This document shows, one piece after another, positions 22,567 through 32,840 of a DNA stretch of 32,840 nt (positions are counted from its first letter, which is position 1; each line of letters begins with the position of its first letter). The stretch comes from Nephromyces sp. MM_2019 (taxonomy: Eukaryota > Apicomplexa > Aconoidasida > Nephromycida), in the NCBI GenBank assembly GCA_015657535.1, contig JADHZB010000823.1, positions 1 to 32,840 on the forward strand. Direction: 5' to 3'. A program made the translations under genes and the position numbers. Below the pieces are notes generated by a model. That model worked only from the letters and a program-made list of their open reading frames with translations, was not told the origin of the DNA and searched no databases.

Positions 22567-23384
22567 TTTATAAGACATAAATTCACAATTTGAGGAGATG
22601 ATGTATGTGAAATTGGTAGAAAGGTTTAGTAGACACTACTGGTCACCAACATAAAGAGTCTTAAAGCCCGATAATTTGGAAGCTCTATTTCATTTCCTTT
22701 ATTTTAAAGAATACTAGTTGAGCTTAGGTCAAGCATGCTTTCGTCGTATTTCCATAGTTAAAAACTATTTATAACAATTTTTATGGTATTTAAAAAGGTT
22801 TAGGGACTGTTTTCCTAAAATAAAAAAAGCTTCATGCCAGCTATGAGTGTAAATACATTTGATAAGATTACAAAACTTTAATTAAATTTTGTTTTAGATT
22901 AAGAAATCTTGCGTATGAAACATAACTCAAACCTTATGTTCAAAAACTATGAATTTTTTTGATATTCTTAGTTTTAGTTTTTCTACAGTTTCTCAACAAT
23001 TAGAAAAATAAAGGTACCTACCTAGTGCTTAATTATAGCAATAACAATCTCAAATATATTGATGAAAATTTTCCCAAACTTAATCTCCACATCTAATTTC
23101 TATCTGACTCATTTTTATTTTATATTGACTCTTACTCTATCCACATGGGGAATAGGCATAAGTCAGAACTACTTTGAAAACGAGAGAAACATTTTGAATT
23201 TCCTCATACTAGAAGATTCACAAGTAGTAAGAAAAATACTCAGTTTTTGCAAAAAAAAATTATTACAAGCATTATAGTATTGCACAAGCTCAACACTTCT
23301 TCAAGCAACTGATCAAAGTGAAGTAAAACATTAAAAATTTCCAAACTTTAATTTATGAAAAGTAAGTAGTTAGGCATAACCACT
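22567..23384. other. Intergenic, with a doubtful 71-codon ORF
   Basis: Spacer between two plus-strand genes. The ORF 23062-23277 (+) starts with Met-Lys and a hydrophobic stretch (YFILTLTLSTWGIGIS) like a signal peptide, then a polar helix. No splice partner joins it convincingly to the next gene. It may be chance or a small secreted protein. The rest is featureless. Confidence 0.35.
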
Positions 23385-24404
23385 ATGCACAGAGCATCTT
23401 CAGTTTGCTCTAAGATTCCAGATTGTGATTTTGTTTCATTTTCAAGCTGGAATAATCCTAGGAAACCAGCTGCTCCGATGGCAGCTTGGCTATGCTCTGG
23501 TATTTTCTAGTGAAGATTGACATTGTGTTTGCTAGCTTGTTGAAATAGGCACAAATTGGATGTCTGATCGTAGGAAGTTGGGTTGGAAAACTTTAGTAAA
23601 TCCACAATTCTTTCTCGGTAAAAATTTGAGAAATTTTATCGTCAAATCATGCTGGTGATTAAGACAACTTAAGGGATTACAACACTTTTTTGAATTATCG
23701 TTCCGTGAGTCTTATTTATCTATAGTCTGAAAAATTTTTCCAACAAAAAGCTTACAGGATTGTCCACAAAAGCAAATTTTGAAATCATTTCATTGTAATT
23801 TTCTTATGGAAGCCATACATGAAAAGTATTAGATGTTTATCCTTATGTATATTGAATTTTAAAACATCACTAATAAAAGCTGTGATCAATCTTCTGCTTG
23901 TAGCCATGTGATTGTAAAACGTCAAAACTTAAAGGATTCCAATAAGCGACAAGAGTTTGGATTTTTTCTGGTTATGTGTTCTGGGAAACGATCTAGTTTC
24001 ATAGCTTCGAATGGATCATTTGTTTCCGGTACTGTATATATATGCAGTCTAGTGTACTTAGAGGTTAATAGAAATATTTAAAATAGCTTGTAAATTATCC
24101 AAAATTATTGAAAACATCCTCTAATTTCACTTTTTTTTAATATTCAGTAAAAAAGAAAGGGTTTTATAACGAGACTAGTAACCAAAGTGTTCAAGAACCT
24201 AAAGGAGAACTGCAAGAATTATCTGAATATGGCCCGAAAGGTGAAGTCGTAATTTTAATTGTTATAGCATCTCATGTATGATTTATATGTATTGGTGTAA
24301 ATTTAGATATAAAATTAAACCGAGATTCCTTTGGACCAGTTACCAGCGATGATTTTTATGATCGTAGAACTAAGGGAATGATAATTGCACCCATAACAGT
24401 TTGA
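23385..24404 (+). CDS. Small protein with calpain domain III-like (C2L) motif, six exons
   Basis: Exons: 23385-23499, 23549-23617, 23758-23794, 23904-24028, 24148-24240 and 24307-24404, all GT-AG with phases 1,1,2,1,1, giving 178 aa. Exon 2 reads WKTLVNPQFFLG; exons 3-4 continue FEIISFHVIVKRQN and EFGFFLV. The NPQF-hydrophobic strand followed by a second strand and a Gly-Phe strand is the arrangement at the start of calpain domain III (calpain-type beta-sandwich), usually found after a protease core. There is no cysteine protease domain here, so a stand-alone domain or adaptor is an inference. A further in-frame exon (24722-24835) may extend it, if the last exon is spliced at a weak GTTTGA donor at 24399 before its stop. 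The first Met could also be internal to a longer protein. Confidence 0.6.
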
Positions 24405-24721
24405 TAGGTACCTAACTATGGATTATGTTTATTGATGTTTAATTAAAGATTCGAATATTTATACTATTTAATCACAAACAAAAATTTAAAATATAATAAA
24501 CTCAAAATGATTTATCTTTTAATAGGATATATAATATAACTACAAAAAGAAGCCTCACAGTTAAATTTAGTGTGAAAATTAATAAATTAAAACTGATCTA
24601 TTCATAAAAATTCTTTATATAAATTTTCTTAAATACTAGATATTTATATTATACATAATTCGTCATGTATAATTAAAGATAGCTTTGTATTTTATTCTAA
24701 AATTTGTTTAATTATTTTCAG

Positions 24722-24835
24722 GAAATTAACGTTTCCAACGAGTATTTTATTGTCAAAGATATAATTAAAAATAAATATCTTGTATATGAAGCTTTTTTTA
24801 ATGATCGAAGTTGTTTGGTTGATGTTATTTTTTAA
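24722..24835 (+). CDS. Probable additional terminal exon of the gene at 23385
   Basis: Directly after a T-rich tract and CAG acceptor (24719-24721), 37 codons are open to a TAA. They encode EINVSNEYFIVKDII... and LVYEAFFNDRSCLVDVIF, an alternating hydrophobic pattern typical of beta strands. Entry is in phase 0. The preceding exon reaches phase 0 only at a weak GTTTGA donor at 24399, so the link is unproven. It has no start codon of its own. Confidence 0.4.
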   Translation, partial: EINVSNEYFIVKDIIKNKYLVYEAFFNDRSCLVDVIF

Positions 24836-24878
24836 GTATAGCTAATTAAGGAATAAAAAGGAATGTAATAATGCAGAT

Positions 24879-27800
24879 TTAGGAAAAATATTTAAAAATT
24901 GATTGCTGATAAAGAAATCTGAAAATAATTCTACATGAATCGTCTACAAGAGATGCCTGGAATCCGCTGAAAAATAGAATAAAGAAACAATAAAAGAAAA
25001 AATTATAATTGAGGAGTAGTAATCAATTACGTGTAAAGAGAATCTAGAGAAATAAAAAGATTAAGACCAGCATCTTCGCCAAGGCCTGGTGTCTAAAAAT
25101 GTAGAAAGTGGATTGATCAATATTAATAGATTAAGGTATCCAAAAATTATTTATAAAATTAACTTACTAAAGTTGAAGAAATTTTAAGATCTGTTTTCTC
25201 TATTATGTTTATATTTTCTCTCATAATTGATGACTGTGGTAAACATGATTATTATTTTTAAAAAGTGAAAAAGGGTTAATTAGGGATCAAATGAATTTTA
25301 AGTGCTAGTTTAAAGTTATATACGCTGATATCTAACACTACTTTGTTTTACCCTTTGTGGAATCATTGTTAATGATAGCTTTAGTTCGTTATTAAGTGCA
25401 TAAACAAAATTTTTGATGTTATTTTCAATGATTGAAGTCAATGCAGTTATACGAGATGTATTATCTTGGCGCTCCTCCTCTGATATAGGATAGCTCACAT
25501 TTACGATTGAAAAGGATATGGTCTTTTTGTCATGAATGTCATATATGACAAGAAATCTGTGAAAAAAAAGAGTAAAATCTGAAGGGCCAATCGTCATTTT
25601 AAAATTTATTTAAAGTACCCAATTAGTCTTCCATATATTGGAAGAATTACTCTTCCACAATTAGTGGCACCCCAGCTCAACCTTTCTAATACTTTTTCAA
25701 AATGCCAGGTCTAAAAATAAAATAGGTTTAAGGTTGAAATTAATATAAAATATCATTTATTGTCAAAAACTGTGGTGCTTACTAATTCTTTTATTGGTGA
25801 GGATTGTGATTTGAGGAAACCTTGATAATCGATATATTCCCAAATAGGGAACTTGAGAGAAGATGTACAAGAGACTATAGGCTGAAAAAAAGGTAAAATA
25901 AATATCCAAAGTTTATAAAAGATCAAAGTTTTATAATTGTCTAAAACTAACCAAAGAATTATTCTCTGTGTCAAATATCAATTCCTTGGGTGATTCTGCA
26001 TACATATGCTTACGATGATTCAATATCGATATAAAGCGATCCAAGCACTGAAAGTATTCAAGAGTTTAAAAGTGATCAATAATGAAATTAAGTTTCCAGT
26101 TTTCGCATACCGTGCTATTGGGAGTCGAGCCTGGGAATAAGCTCTGCAAGTCTTGAAGTAATTCCGTGTTATCAATCGAAATTGATTCAATATCATCAGA
26201 AGCTGTTGATTCTGTATCATCCTTTGAAGATTCAGGTTTTTGAGAGCTGTCGGTTGAAAATTCTCCTGGTTCATCACGATTAAATCCATGAATTTGTGCT
26301 GTGAAACGAGAATATGAGCAATCCAAACGATTCCATTTATTACTTGACTTTATCATATAGCCTAGTGATTTTTTATCAATTGTTAAGACTTTATTGTAAA
26401 AGTTTAGGAGGAGCCCGGCTCTATCATTAAGGAATGGAGAAAATTCATGATTAAATGTTAATCCCAAAGTAGATGATTCTGACGGTTTAATATATCGCCC
26501 TGATAAATATGTTGGGTCTAGCTCGTTATCACTTGAAAACTTCTCGATTACTTCTTTTAGCATGAAAGTTGATAGAAAAGAGTCTAGGCATGTTAAGAAA
26601 TGGGTAAGGGAAAAATTAAAACGAAATTCTTGGCTTGTACGCGTGTGGATAGGAGTTGGTCTTTTATGTTCTTCATCCTCAAGCTTTTTCTCTGTAAAGA
26701 GGAAAGTAAAATTATGAACAGTACCAGCACATACTTTTCTAATAGTGTCTTGAATTGAGTCAAATTTTTTATAATAAGCTGAAAATACAAGTACCTTGAA
26801 ATGATGTTTGGGCATTCAGTAATGGTTCAGGCAGTTTATTCATATCCTATAAGTGTCAATTATAAATAGAATGAGATTGAAAAAGCTCTTTAAAGATATG
26901 CTTGAGACTCAGTTTACCAAAAATGTGTTATTTTGGGTTGTTGGTAAATTAGAAAGATGCGAAAAAGAGCGAACTGAACTTGTTCGGCTTCTCAAATCAA
27001 CTTTGCTATTAATATAGCTATTAATATAGCTCTTTTTATAGGGTTTGTCATGTGTGCCTCTCATACGTTTATGAGAAATTTCAGTGAAGGAAGGAGATGT
27101 TGGAGCTGTAAACATTCTCTTCGTAGGTAGTATATCAGAGCGCACTTCACTAAAAGACCTAGAATTAGGGGACTCATGGGTGTGGCTTAAGTAATTAAAA
27201 GGACGTTTTATCCCTGAAATTTGTTTAAAGAGTTTTAAAAATTTTGGATGATTTAAAAGGTTTGTTAGACGTACGATTTTTCAGGGGGCCTTGGCTTAAA
27301 CGCGAAGAGCTTAGATAGTCTTCATTTTGTATGAAGTTAATAACAGATGAATTTTGGGAATTTGTTTGATTGGCTGTGTGCTTTTTTAAATTTGTTTGGT
27401 AATAGTTCCTAGTCTCACTTTGGCTAGCGGTAGATGGAGGATAATTAGTTTCGTAGATGTCAAAGCTATGATCGATGGGTTTATTCCGGTTTGAAGGAGG
27501 TTGTTTTGTTATCTTCTTCCTATATTCAGAATTTTGTGTCAGGCTTATTGAACTAAGTGGTTGATATGATGCAAATTTACGAGGCAGTTGATGTGTATAA
27601 GCTTCTCCATCTCCTATTGATTTAGATGAAGACCATGGATGTGAATTAGGGTCATAATTTTGAAGGCTTCCAGCATAAGAGGGTACAAAACTACCTCTCT
27701 GTGCTGGGGTGAGGCTAGGATGAGGTTTGGGACAAGATTTGTAAGCTCCATCTTCTGGCCTCATGTAGCTCGAAAGAGTCGGAATTTCAGAGGATGTTTT

Positions 27801-28088
27801 ATTGTGTAGATGCTTTGAAGAATCTACCAAAGTGTTGGTTTTACTATTGTCATGTGGAACTTCACAAAGGTGAGCATGGCTCGCGGGGTTTGAGATGTTA
27901 GCAGCTTCTTCATCCTTCGGTGTGAAAAATGATATTGCGGATTGTATAATTGTTCCGAATATGGAACCTAGAGCAGATTGCCTTTCGTGATTGTCGGATT
28001 TCGATTCAGTCCAATCCTTTTTATCCTCAGTCTTTGACCACTCATTTGTTTCAGGTGATATAAATATGTGTCGTAGATCGGCTGACAT
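24879..28088 (-). CDS. Large unrecognised protein, eight to eleven exons (756 or 816 aa)
   Basis: Minus-strand exons: 28088-27275, 27213-26918, 26846-26795, 26691-26111, 26047-25952, 25881-25783, 25710-25619 and 25556-25316 (stop), 756 aa; every junction is GT-AG and in phase. Residues 1-370 are Ser/Asn/Pro/Lys-rich and probably disordered, with one hydrophobic helix-like patch (SIFGTIIQSAISFF, near residue 45). About 400 onward is folded-looking alpha/beta sequence, interrupted by an acidic Ser/Asp linker (exon 4 end), with Trp-rich strands in exons 6-7 and FLVIYDIHDKKTISFSIVNV in exon 8. I recognise no family. Three more coding-looking exons (25233-25168, 25092-25031, 24966-24879) follow at once on the same strand. 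They fit if exon 8 uses an in-phase GTAAAA donor at 25351, giving 816 aa and an end 43 bp from the convergent plus-strand exon. Confidence 0.7.
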
Positions 28089-30042
28089 ATTGTAATTAGG
28101 TGTACATGCACTTGTATATAATTATATACTCAAGCAGAGTGTGTGGCTGCTTCCAACGCCAAATAAGGCTTGAAACCGAAGTTGTAAAGAAAAAGTGTTG
28201 TATTAGTTATTAGCGGATGAGGATTCTTTGTCAGTTACAATAAACAAATGAATGTATTATTGAAACAGGTTCAAAAAATATGCTAACGTCAGGACATGGA
28301 GGCTAAATTGTTATACGAATTTGAGACATAGAGAAAGAGGGTCTAGGCTAGTGAGTAACCCAAGGAAACTAATTTTTTTTAAAAAGAAATATGAAGGAGA
28401 TTAACATCCTTAAAAGAAAAATCAAAGTGTTGAGGACCCATTGAAAAAAAATATGGTATTTTTCGGAGGATTTATTCAATTAAAAATTGTGGAAAAATTC
28501 ATATCATTATTAACATATAGAAAAATATGTTCGAGAATAAAGTTAACAAGCATATTTAATATGTAATTGACATTTCAGCACGCAACGCTGCTGCAAATTA
28601 ATTTGTAAGAAGTCAGAATCTTATTACTGATTATATTATTTATGTATTAGATACAAATCGGGGGGAAAATGAAAATTGACTATTTCACCTGTAAATAATT
28701 ATTTGATTTTTGTTTTTTGTGTTGTTTATTGCTTGTTTTATGCTTTTGGTTTTTAACTTGTGTTATTTGAGCTATTGTTTACTATATACCTTGCTCATGA
28801 AAATACACATTTCAATCCCATGTATTAAATCGAGAACTTACCCCAGCAGCTTTATCTTAAACAAGGCGATACAAAATCTGTTATTAAGGCCATTTAAGAC
28901 TATTTATTCTCTATTTAATTTGCACAAGCAAAGATTTGATCAAAATTATATTATAGACAAACGCGAATTTATCCTCGAATACAAAAATTACCTAAACTTT
29001 TTATAAATAGATATAGTTACTGTAAAACAGTAGTAACCAAAAATCCTAGTTTAAAGTGTATGCTCAAAATTCAAATTCGAAATATGAAAACATAATTAGG
29101 TAATCTTATGAGTTTTAGATAAGGATTATTTAAAAACTACAAGGTGACAACTCAATACAAGTTGTAAGTATTATTGTGTCACACACATTATTTATACAAT
29201 ACCTAATATATAAATTATGAATTCTCTTAACTTTTAGGCTGACAATAGCTTTATTCTTCAAACTGCATATAACGGCAGTTTCTACAAATTTCTTATATAC
29301 TTTGTAAAGTAAAATTATGTTAACATTATAAAGCAATCTATAAAACATTAAACAAATAATTTGAAATAACTATTTTGAGTTGAATGAAAATAAAAGAATG
29401 TTAAAAGGAAATTTTAAAATTTTAGCATGGAAATCAAGCCATTCATGATACATTAAAATTTTGTGGTTTATTTGTTGTTTCATCCATGCTATAATTCACA
29501 GCCTAAGAATTTTTAATTTATTTACTTAATAAGGTATGAATGCCAAATGAATAAAAAGTTCTTGTTGACAAATTTATTAAAAATCTACAAATAAAATAAT
29601 CAATTTGTCAAATAGTTAAGGAATGCCGAGAAACATTAAAAATTATAGAATGTATAGAGATTATTAATAGCATTTCATTGTATACAATTTAACCAAAAAA
29701 GTTTCAATTTTTGTGTTTTACAAATGAATTTATCATAAAAAAATAAGTTTCATAATAGTATAAATTATAAATTATCGTTTCCTTCGAGGCTAACACACAT
29801 AGAAATGTAGAAAAGAAGCTTTAAATACTGGAATATATACAATTATTAAACAACTCTTGATCTGATTGAACAATATTTTCTCTTTATTCCTTTATATTAG
29901 TCTTATCCTGAAAAAAGGTTTATTTACTAGTCTCTCCAAAATAAATAATTTTACATATTCTTTTAATCTTCTTTTCTTTCTAACATTTCTGTCCTTCCTT
30001 AACCCCTCGGCAGAAATACAGAATAAAAACGATATTCCCAAA
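28089..30042. other. Divergent intergenic region with doubtful micro-ORFs
   Basis: About 2 kb between two divergent genes. Short open stretches exist: 28453-28566 (+), 37 codons, hydrophobic start; 28797-29006 (+), 69 codons; 29130-29348 (-), 72 codons. None has splice support or a recognisable motif. A strong pyrimidine tract and CAG (30011-30013) just before the GLTP start suggest the 3' end of a 5' UTR intron. Confidence 0.5.
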
Positions 30043-31534
30043 ATGAACCCTGACAAAGTAGTAAAGGTGAATGAAAGAGGAGAGAGTCTGTATAATAATA
30101 TTTACCTCTCATTCAAGGCTGCTCGAAATGAAACAACTAATCAAATCGACATTTGTAAGCACTTTGATAAAACATAATCGATTCCCCATTTTAAAAAATT
30201 TGTTATAATTATAAAAGACACTTATATAAATGAACTAGACATAAAATTCAATGTGTTTTACACTATATATATCCCAGGAAATGCATCCAATTACAAATTT
30301 CACTTTAGCTATATAAGCCTTCATATCAAATAACAAATCCCATAAATTTTAACTAGGCAGAATTGATTTATTTATTAACAATGCATAAGCTAACCTTAAA
30401 ATTTTAGTGTTATAACCCCACAATTTTCTATAACCAAAAACAGATATAGAACCTTAAGACAATCAACTTGAGTTAAGATATTTTAACATATTCTAATACA
30501 ATAATTGTTATAGTATATTATATAATCATAAACCATAATAAACATGTATTAAAGAAAACTCTATAAGGAAATACTTTCATATTATTTTTTCAGTGAAATA
30601 CACCGAAGCTACAGCAACTATTTTGCCTGTTTATGAATGCATTTTTGGTAGTAACATGATCACTAAAGTATTACAGGTAGATTATGTAATAATTAACTAA
30701 AATCATATATACATATTATATTCAGGATATTTATATAAAGATTCCTTGTTATATATCAATTTATTAATTGTATTTTAATTAACTTTTATATTGAAACATT
30801 TTTGTTTTTCTTTTTATTTTAATATATTATTTTATTTTTATAAAAACTATTTATGTAATTAGAGAAATTTTAAAAACCCCTAAAAAAACTTTTTTTTGTG
30901 TATGTACACTCCATTCTCAATGGAAAATAATATACAAATAAATTTCAATCTTTATATTTTATTCTTTTTTGATTTATTTATTATTAATATTAATTTATAT
31001 ATTCTTCATTTTTTTTATAATAAAATACTACACAATTCAGGATGATTTAACAAATTCTGCAAAAGATCTCAAAGAAAGTGTACTTAAAAATCCAATAGAA
31101 AGAGAAACAATAGACTCTTTAGTTAAAGATGAAATTAAAGAATTGTAAAAATGAATATATATATATATACATTCATTGTTTTATAAATTTTGTTATATAA
31201 ATTTTTATTTTATATATAGTTATACAATATAATAAATACATATATGACTTTATTTTTATCTATGATTATATTTTCAGTAATGAATTTTGACACTTTCAAT
31301 TAGTAAGATGTAACATATATATTTTTTTATATAATTTATATATATATTAGAGGTATTAAGAAATTAAAGGTAAAAACATGTGGTACATCTGGACTACTTT
31401 GGTCTAAGCGTGCATTAGACCTTATTGTAACCTTTTTGGATAAGTGTATATTAAGTATTGAATATCAAGGAAAGCAAGCTAAGGACGCAGCATATGCTGC
31501 ATATTGTGAAGTCTTGAAACCATATCATGGTAAA

Positions 31535-31571
<37 letters not shown>

Positions 31572-32103
31572 AATGAAAGATATTTTATGAGAATATTATA
31601 TGCAACATTGTGAATTTTTTTTAAATATATATACAGGTATTATTGTTTCAAATCTAGCTCGCCTTGCTTTTAATCTTTGTCCATCAAAATCACAGATTAT
31701 ACTGTAAGCTTTATATATATATATTTATATTAAAAGATTATTCCAATATACACACACTAAATAATATATTTCATTTTTTTTTAAAATTAGTTTATTAGGG
31801 TTTAATGATGAAGCCGTTGTAACTGAACGAGTTAAGCAACTTGTTGGGTTATTAAGGTAAATCGATAAAATAGTCATACACATATAAATTATACATTCTT
31901 TGATATCATCCCTCAAACATTTTGTATAAGAAAATATATTATTAAGAAATTTAATTAATTTAAAATTATCCACTTCCTATATATATTAAATTTTCATAAC
32001 ATATATATATATACGTATTGATTATTTTGTTTTTAGGCCTATTTTGAATGAAATCCATAATATACTTGTTGAAAATGGATGTGATTTTTCAGATAAAATA
32101 TAA
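30043..32103 (+). CDS. Glycolipid transfer protein (GLTP domain), seven exons
   Basis: Exons: 30043-30154, 30594-30676, 31041-31144, 31351-31529, 31637-31703, 31791-31856 and 32037-32103, all GT-AG and phase-compatible, giving 225 aa (typical GLTP about 210). The family's sugar-headgroup residues are all present with correct spacing: Asp66-x3-Asn70-x2-Lys73 in the DDLTNSAK helix, Trp117 in SGLLWSKRALDLI, and His159 in EVLKPYH. The CPSK segment after His159 is also typical. GLTP-fold proteins carry glycosphingolipids or ceramide-1-phosphate between membranes in the cytosol without energy input. Asp66/Asn70/Lys73/Trp/His match the GLTP arrangement; the exact lipid cannot be read from sequence. 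The Met at 30043 is chosen because the frame upstream has no ATG and an acceptor lies 29 bp before it; a phase-1 upstream coding exon cannot be excluded. Confidence 0.93.
31539..31569. repeat. (TA)n microsatellite in GLTP intron
   Basis: About 15 uninterrupted TA dinucleotides in the intron 31530-31636. A second AT-rich intron of similar size lies downstream (31857-32036). Confidence 0.95.
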
Positions 32104-32840
32104 TAGATAGTCGCAAACTCACACAAACCTTATAATTGTTCAATTTTTGACTTTTATTACCATTTTATTTTTAAAACACAAACAAAAACAAAACAGGAAC
32201 AAATTTTTATACATGTCCCATATATATATATAAAGCCAACACTATATCTATATATAAAACAATGCAAATATATATATAAATGTATGTATAAATACATCCA
32301 CACTATTGTATAATTTAATGAATTATTTTATTTTTAACAAAGATTTCACTGAAATATATAACCCAAACTTTTTACTAAAAATTTTTACAAAATATATAAT
32401 ATTATTATATATATACATCTACACACAATATTTTACTATAAAACAGTAAACCAATATAAATATATAGACATATATAATAATATATGTATATATATTTATT
32501 TATTTATTATATTTTATGTAACTAAATAGAACAAAAAAACTATATTATTTAAATTATTATTATTTGATATAATCAAATATTAAATTTTTCAAAGAAAGTA
32601 AAAAGTTAGATTAATATTATATATATATATTTATATACATATATTATTATATATGTGTAGAGGGTGTGTGTATGTAGTATGTGTTTGTATTTATATCTGT
32701 GTGTGTCTCCGTGTAATATATATAAATATATATATATTAAAATGTGTATTATATGTCTGATATTAGATTATCTTAGATATACTTAATATATTGGAACTTT
32801 ATGTAAAAAATACAAAAACAAAAAAGAAATTTAATTACAC
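32104..32840. other. 3' flank of the GLTP gene, AT microsatellite-rich
   Basis: Dominated by TA runs, with a TG-rich block at about 32655-32712. No exon, ORF or RNA gene seen before the window ends. Confidence 0.7.

Noticed and set aside
25041..25110. GC-richer stem-like sequence resembling a small RNA
   Set aside because: The GC rise is explained by the minus-strand coding exon 25092-25031 with proper splice sites.
31725..31973. 82-codon minus-strand ORF
   Set aside because: Antisense to a GLTP exon and its introns; the plus strand encodes a conserved domain with correct splicing.
1..32840. tRNA or rRNA genes, mobile elements, CRISPR arrays
   Set aside because: No cloverleaf, conserved rRNA core, transposase or reverse-transcriptase motif, long terminal repeat or spacer array was seen on reading both strands; a covariance-model scan was not possible.

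Overview
The window is AT-rich eukaryotic nuclear DNA. It is packed with short GT-AG introns (about 48-330 bp), with (TA)n and (CA)n/(TG)n microsatellites in introns and spacers. Gene content (a mitochondrial p32/MAM33-type protein, a mitochondrial bS6, a glycolipid transfer protein, a possible Ska2-like kinetochore protein) and gene structure fit an AT-rich protist with a translating mitochondrion. An apicomplexan is my best guess; no marker in the window proves it. Exon models were built by hand by matching splice sites to reading phase.

Layout. (1) 750-13521 (+): one giant seven-exon gene predicted to encode 3,966 residues. It has an N-terminal head, about 900 residues of coiled coil with 28-residue repeats, then about 2,600 residues of Thr/His/Ser/Asp low-complexity sequence with several nested tandem repeats, including about 57 hexapeptides with a His (or Tyr) every third residue. 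(2) 14634-15833 (-): MAM33/p32 family mitochondrial matrix protein, three exons. (3) 17551-19300 (+): ten small exons, N-terminus resembling Ska2. (4) 20010-20539 (-): mitochondrial ribosomal protein bS6. (5) 21607-22566 (+): five-exon multi-pass membrane protein. (6) 23385-24404, perhaps to 24835 (+): six or seven small exons, with a motif resembling the calpain domain III beta-sandwich. (7) 24879-28088 (-): large unrecognised protein, eight exons to a stop at 25316, with three further phase-compatible exons beyond it. (8) 30043-32103 (+): glycolipid transfer protein with all five hallmark ligand residues.

The genes look like an ordinary mix of housekeeping and lineage-specific loci rather than one pathway; two (MAM33 and bS6) act in the mitochondrion. 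The outstanding object is the giant coiled-coil plus histidine-periodic repeat protein, which I do not recognise. Several short exons are invisible to ORF length filters and were found only by following splice phase. Spacers longer than 300 bp are described individually.
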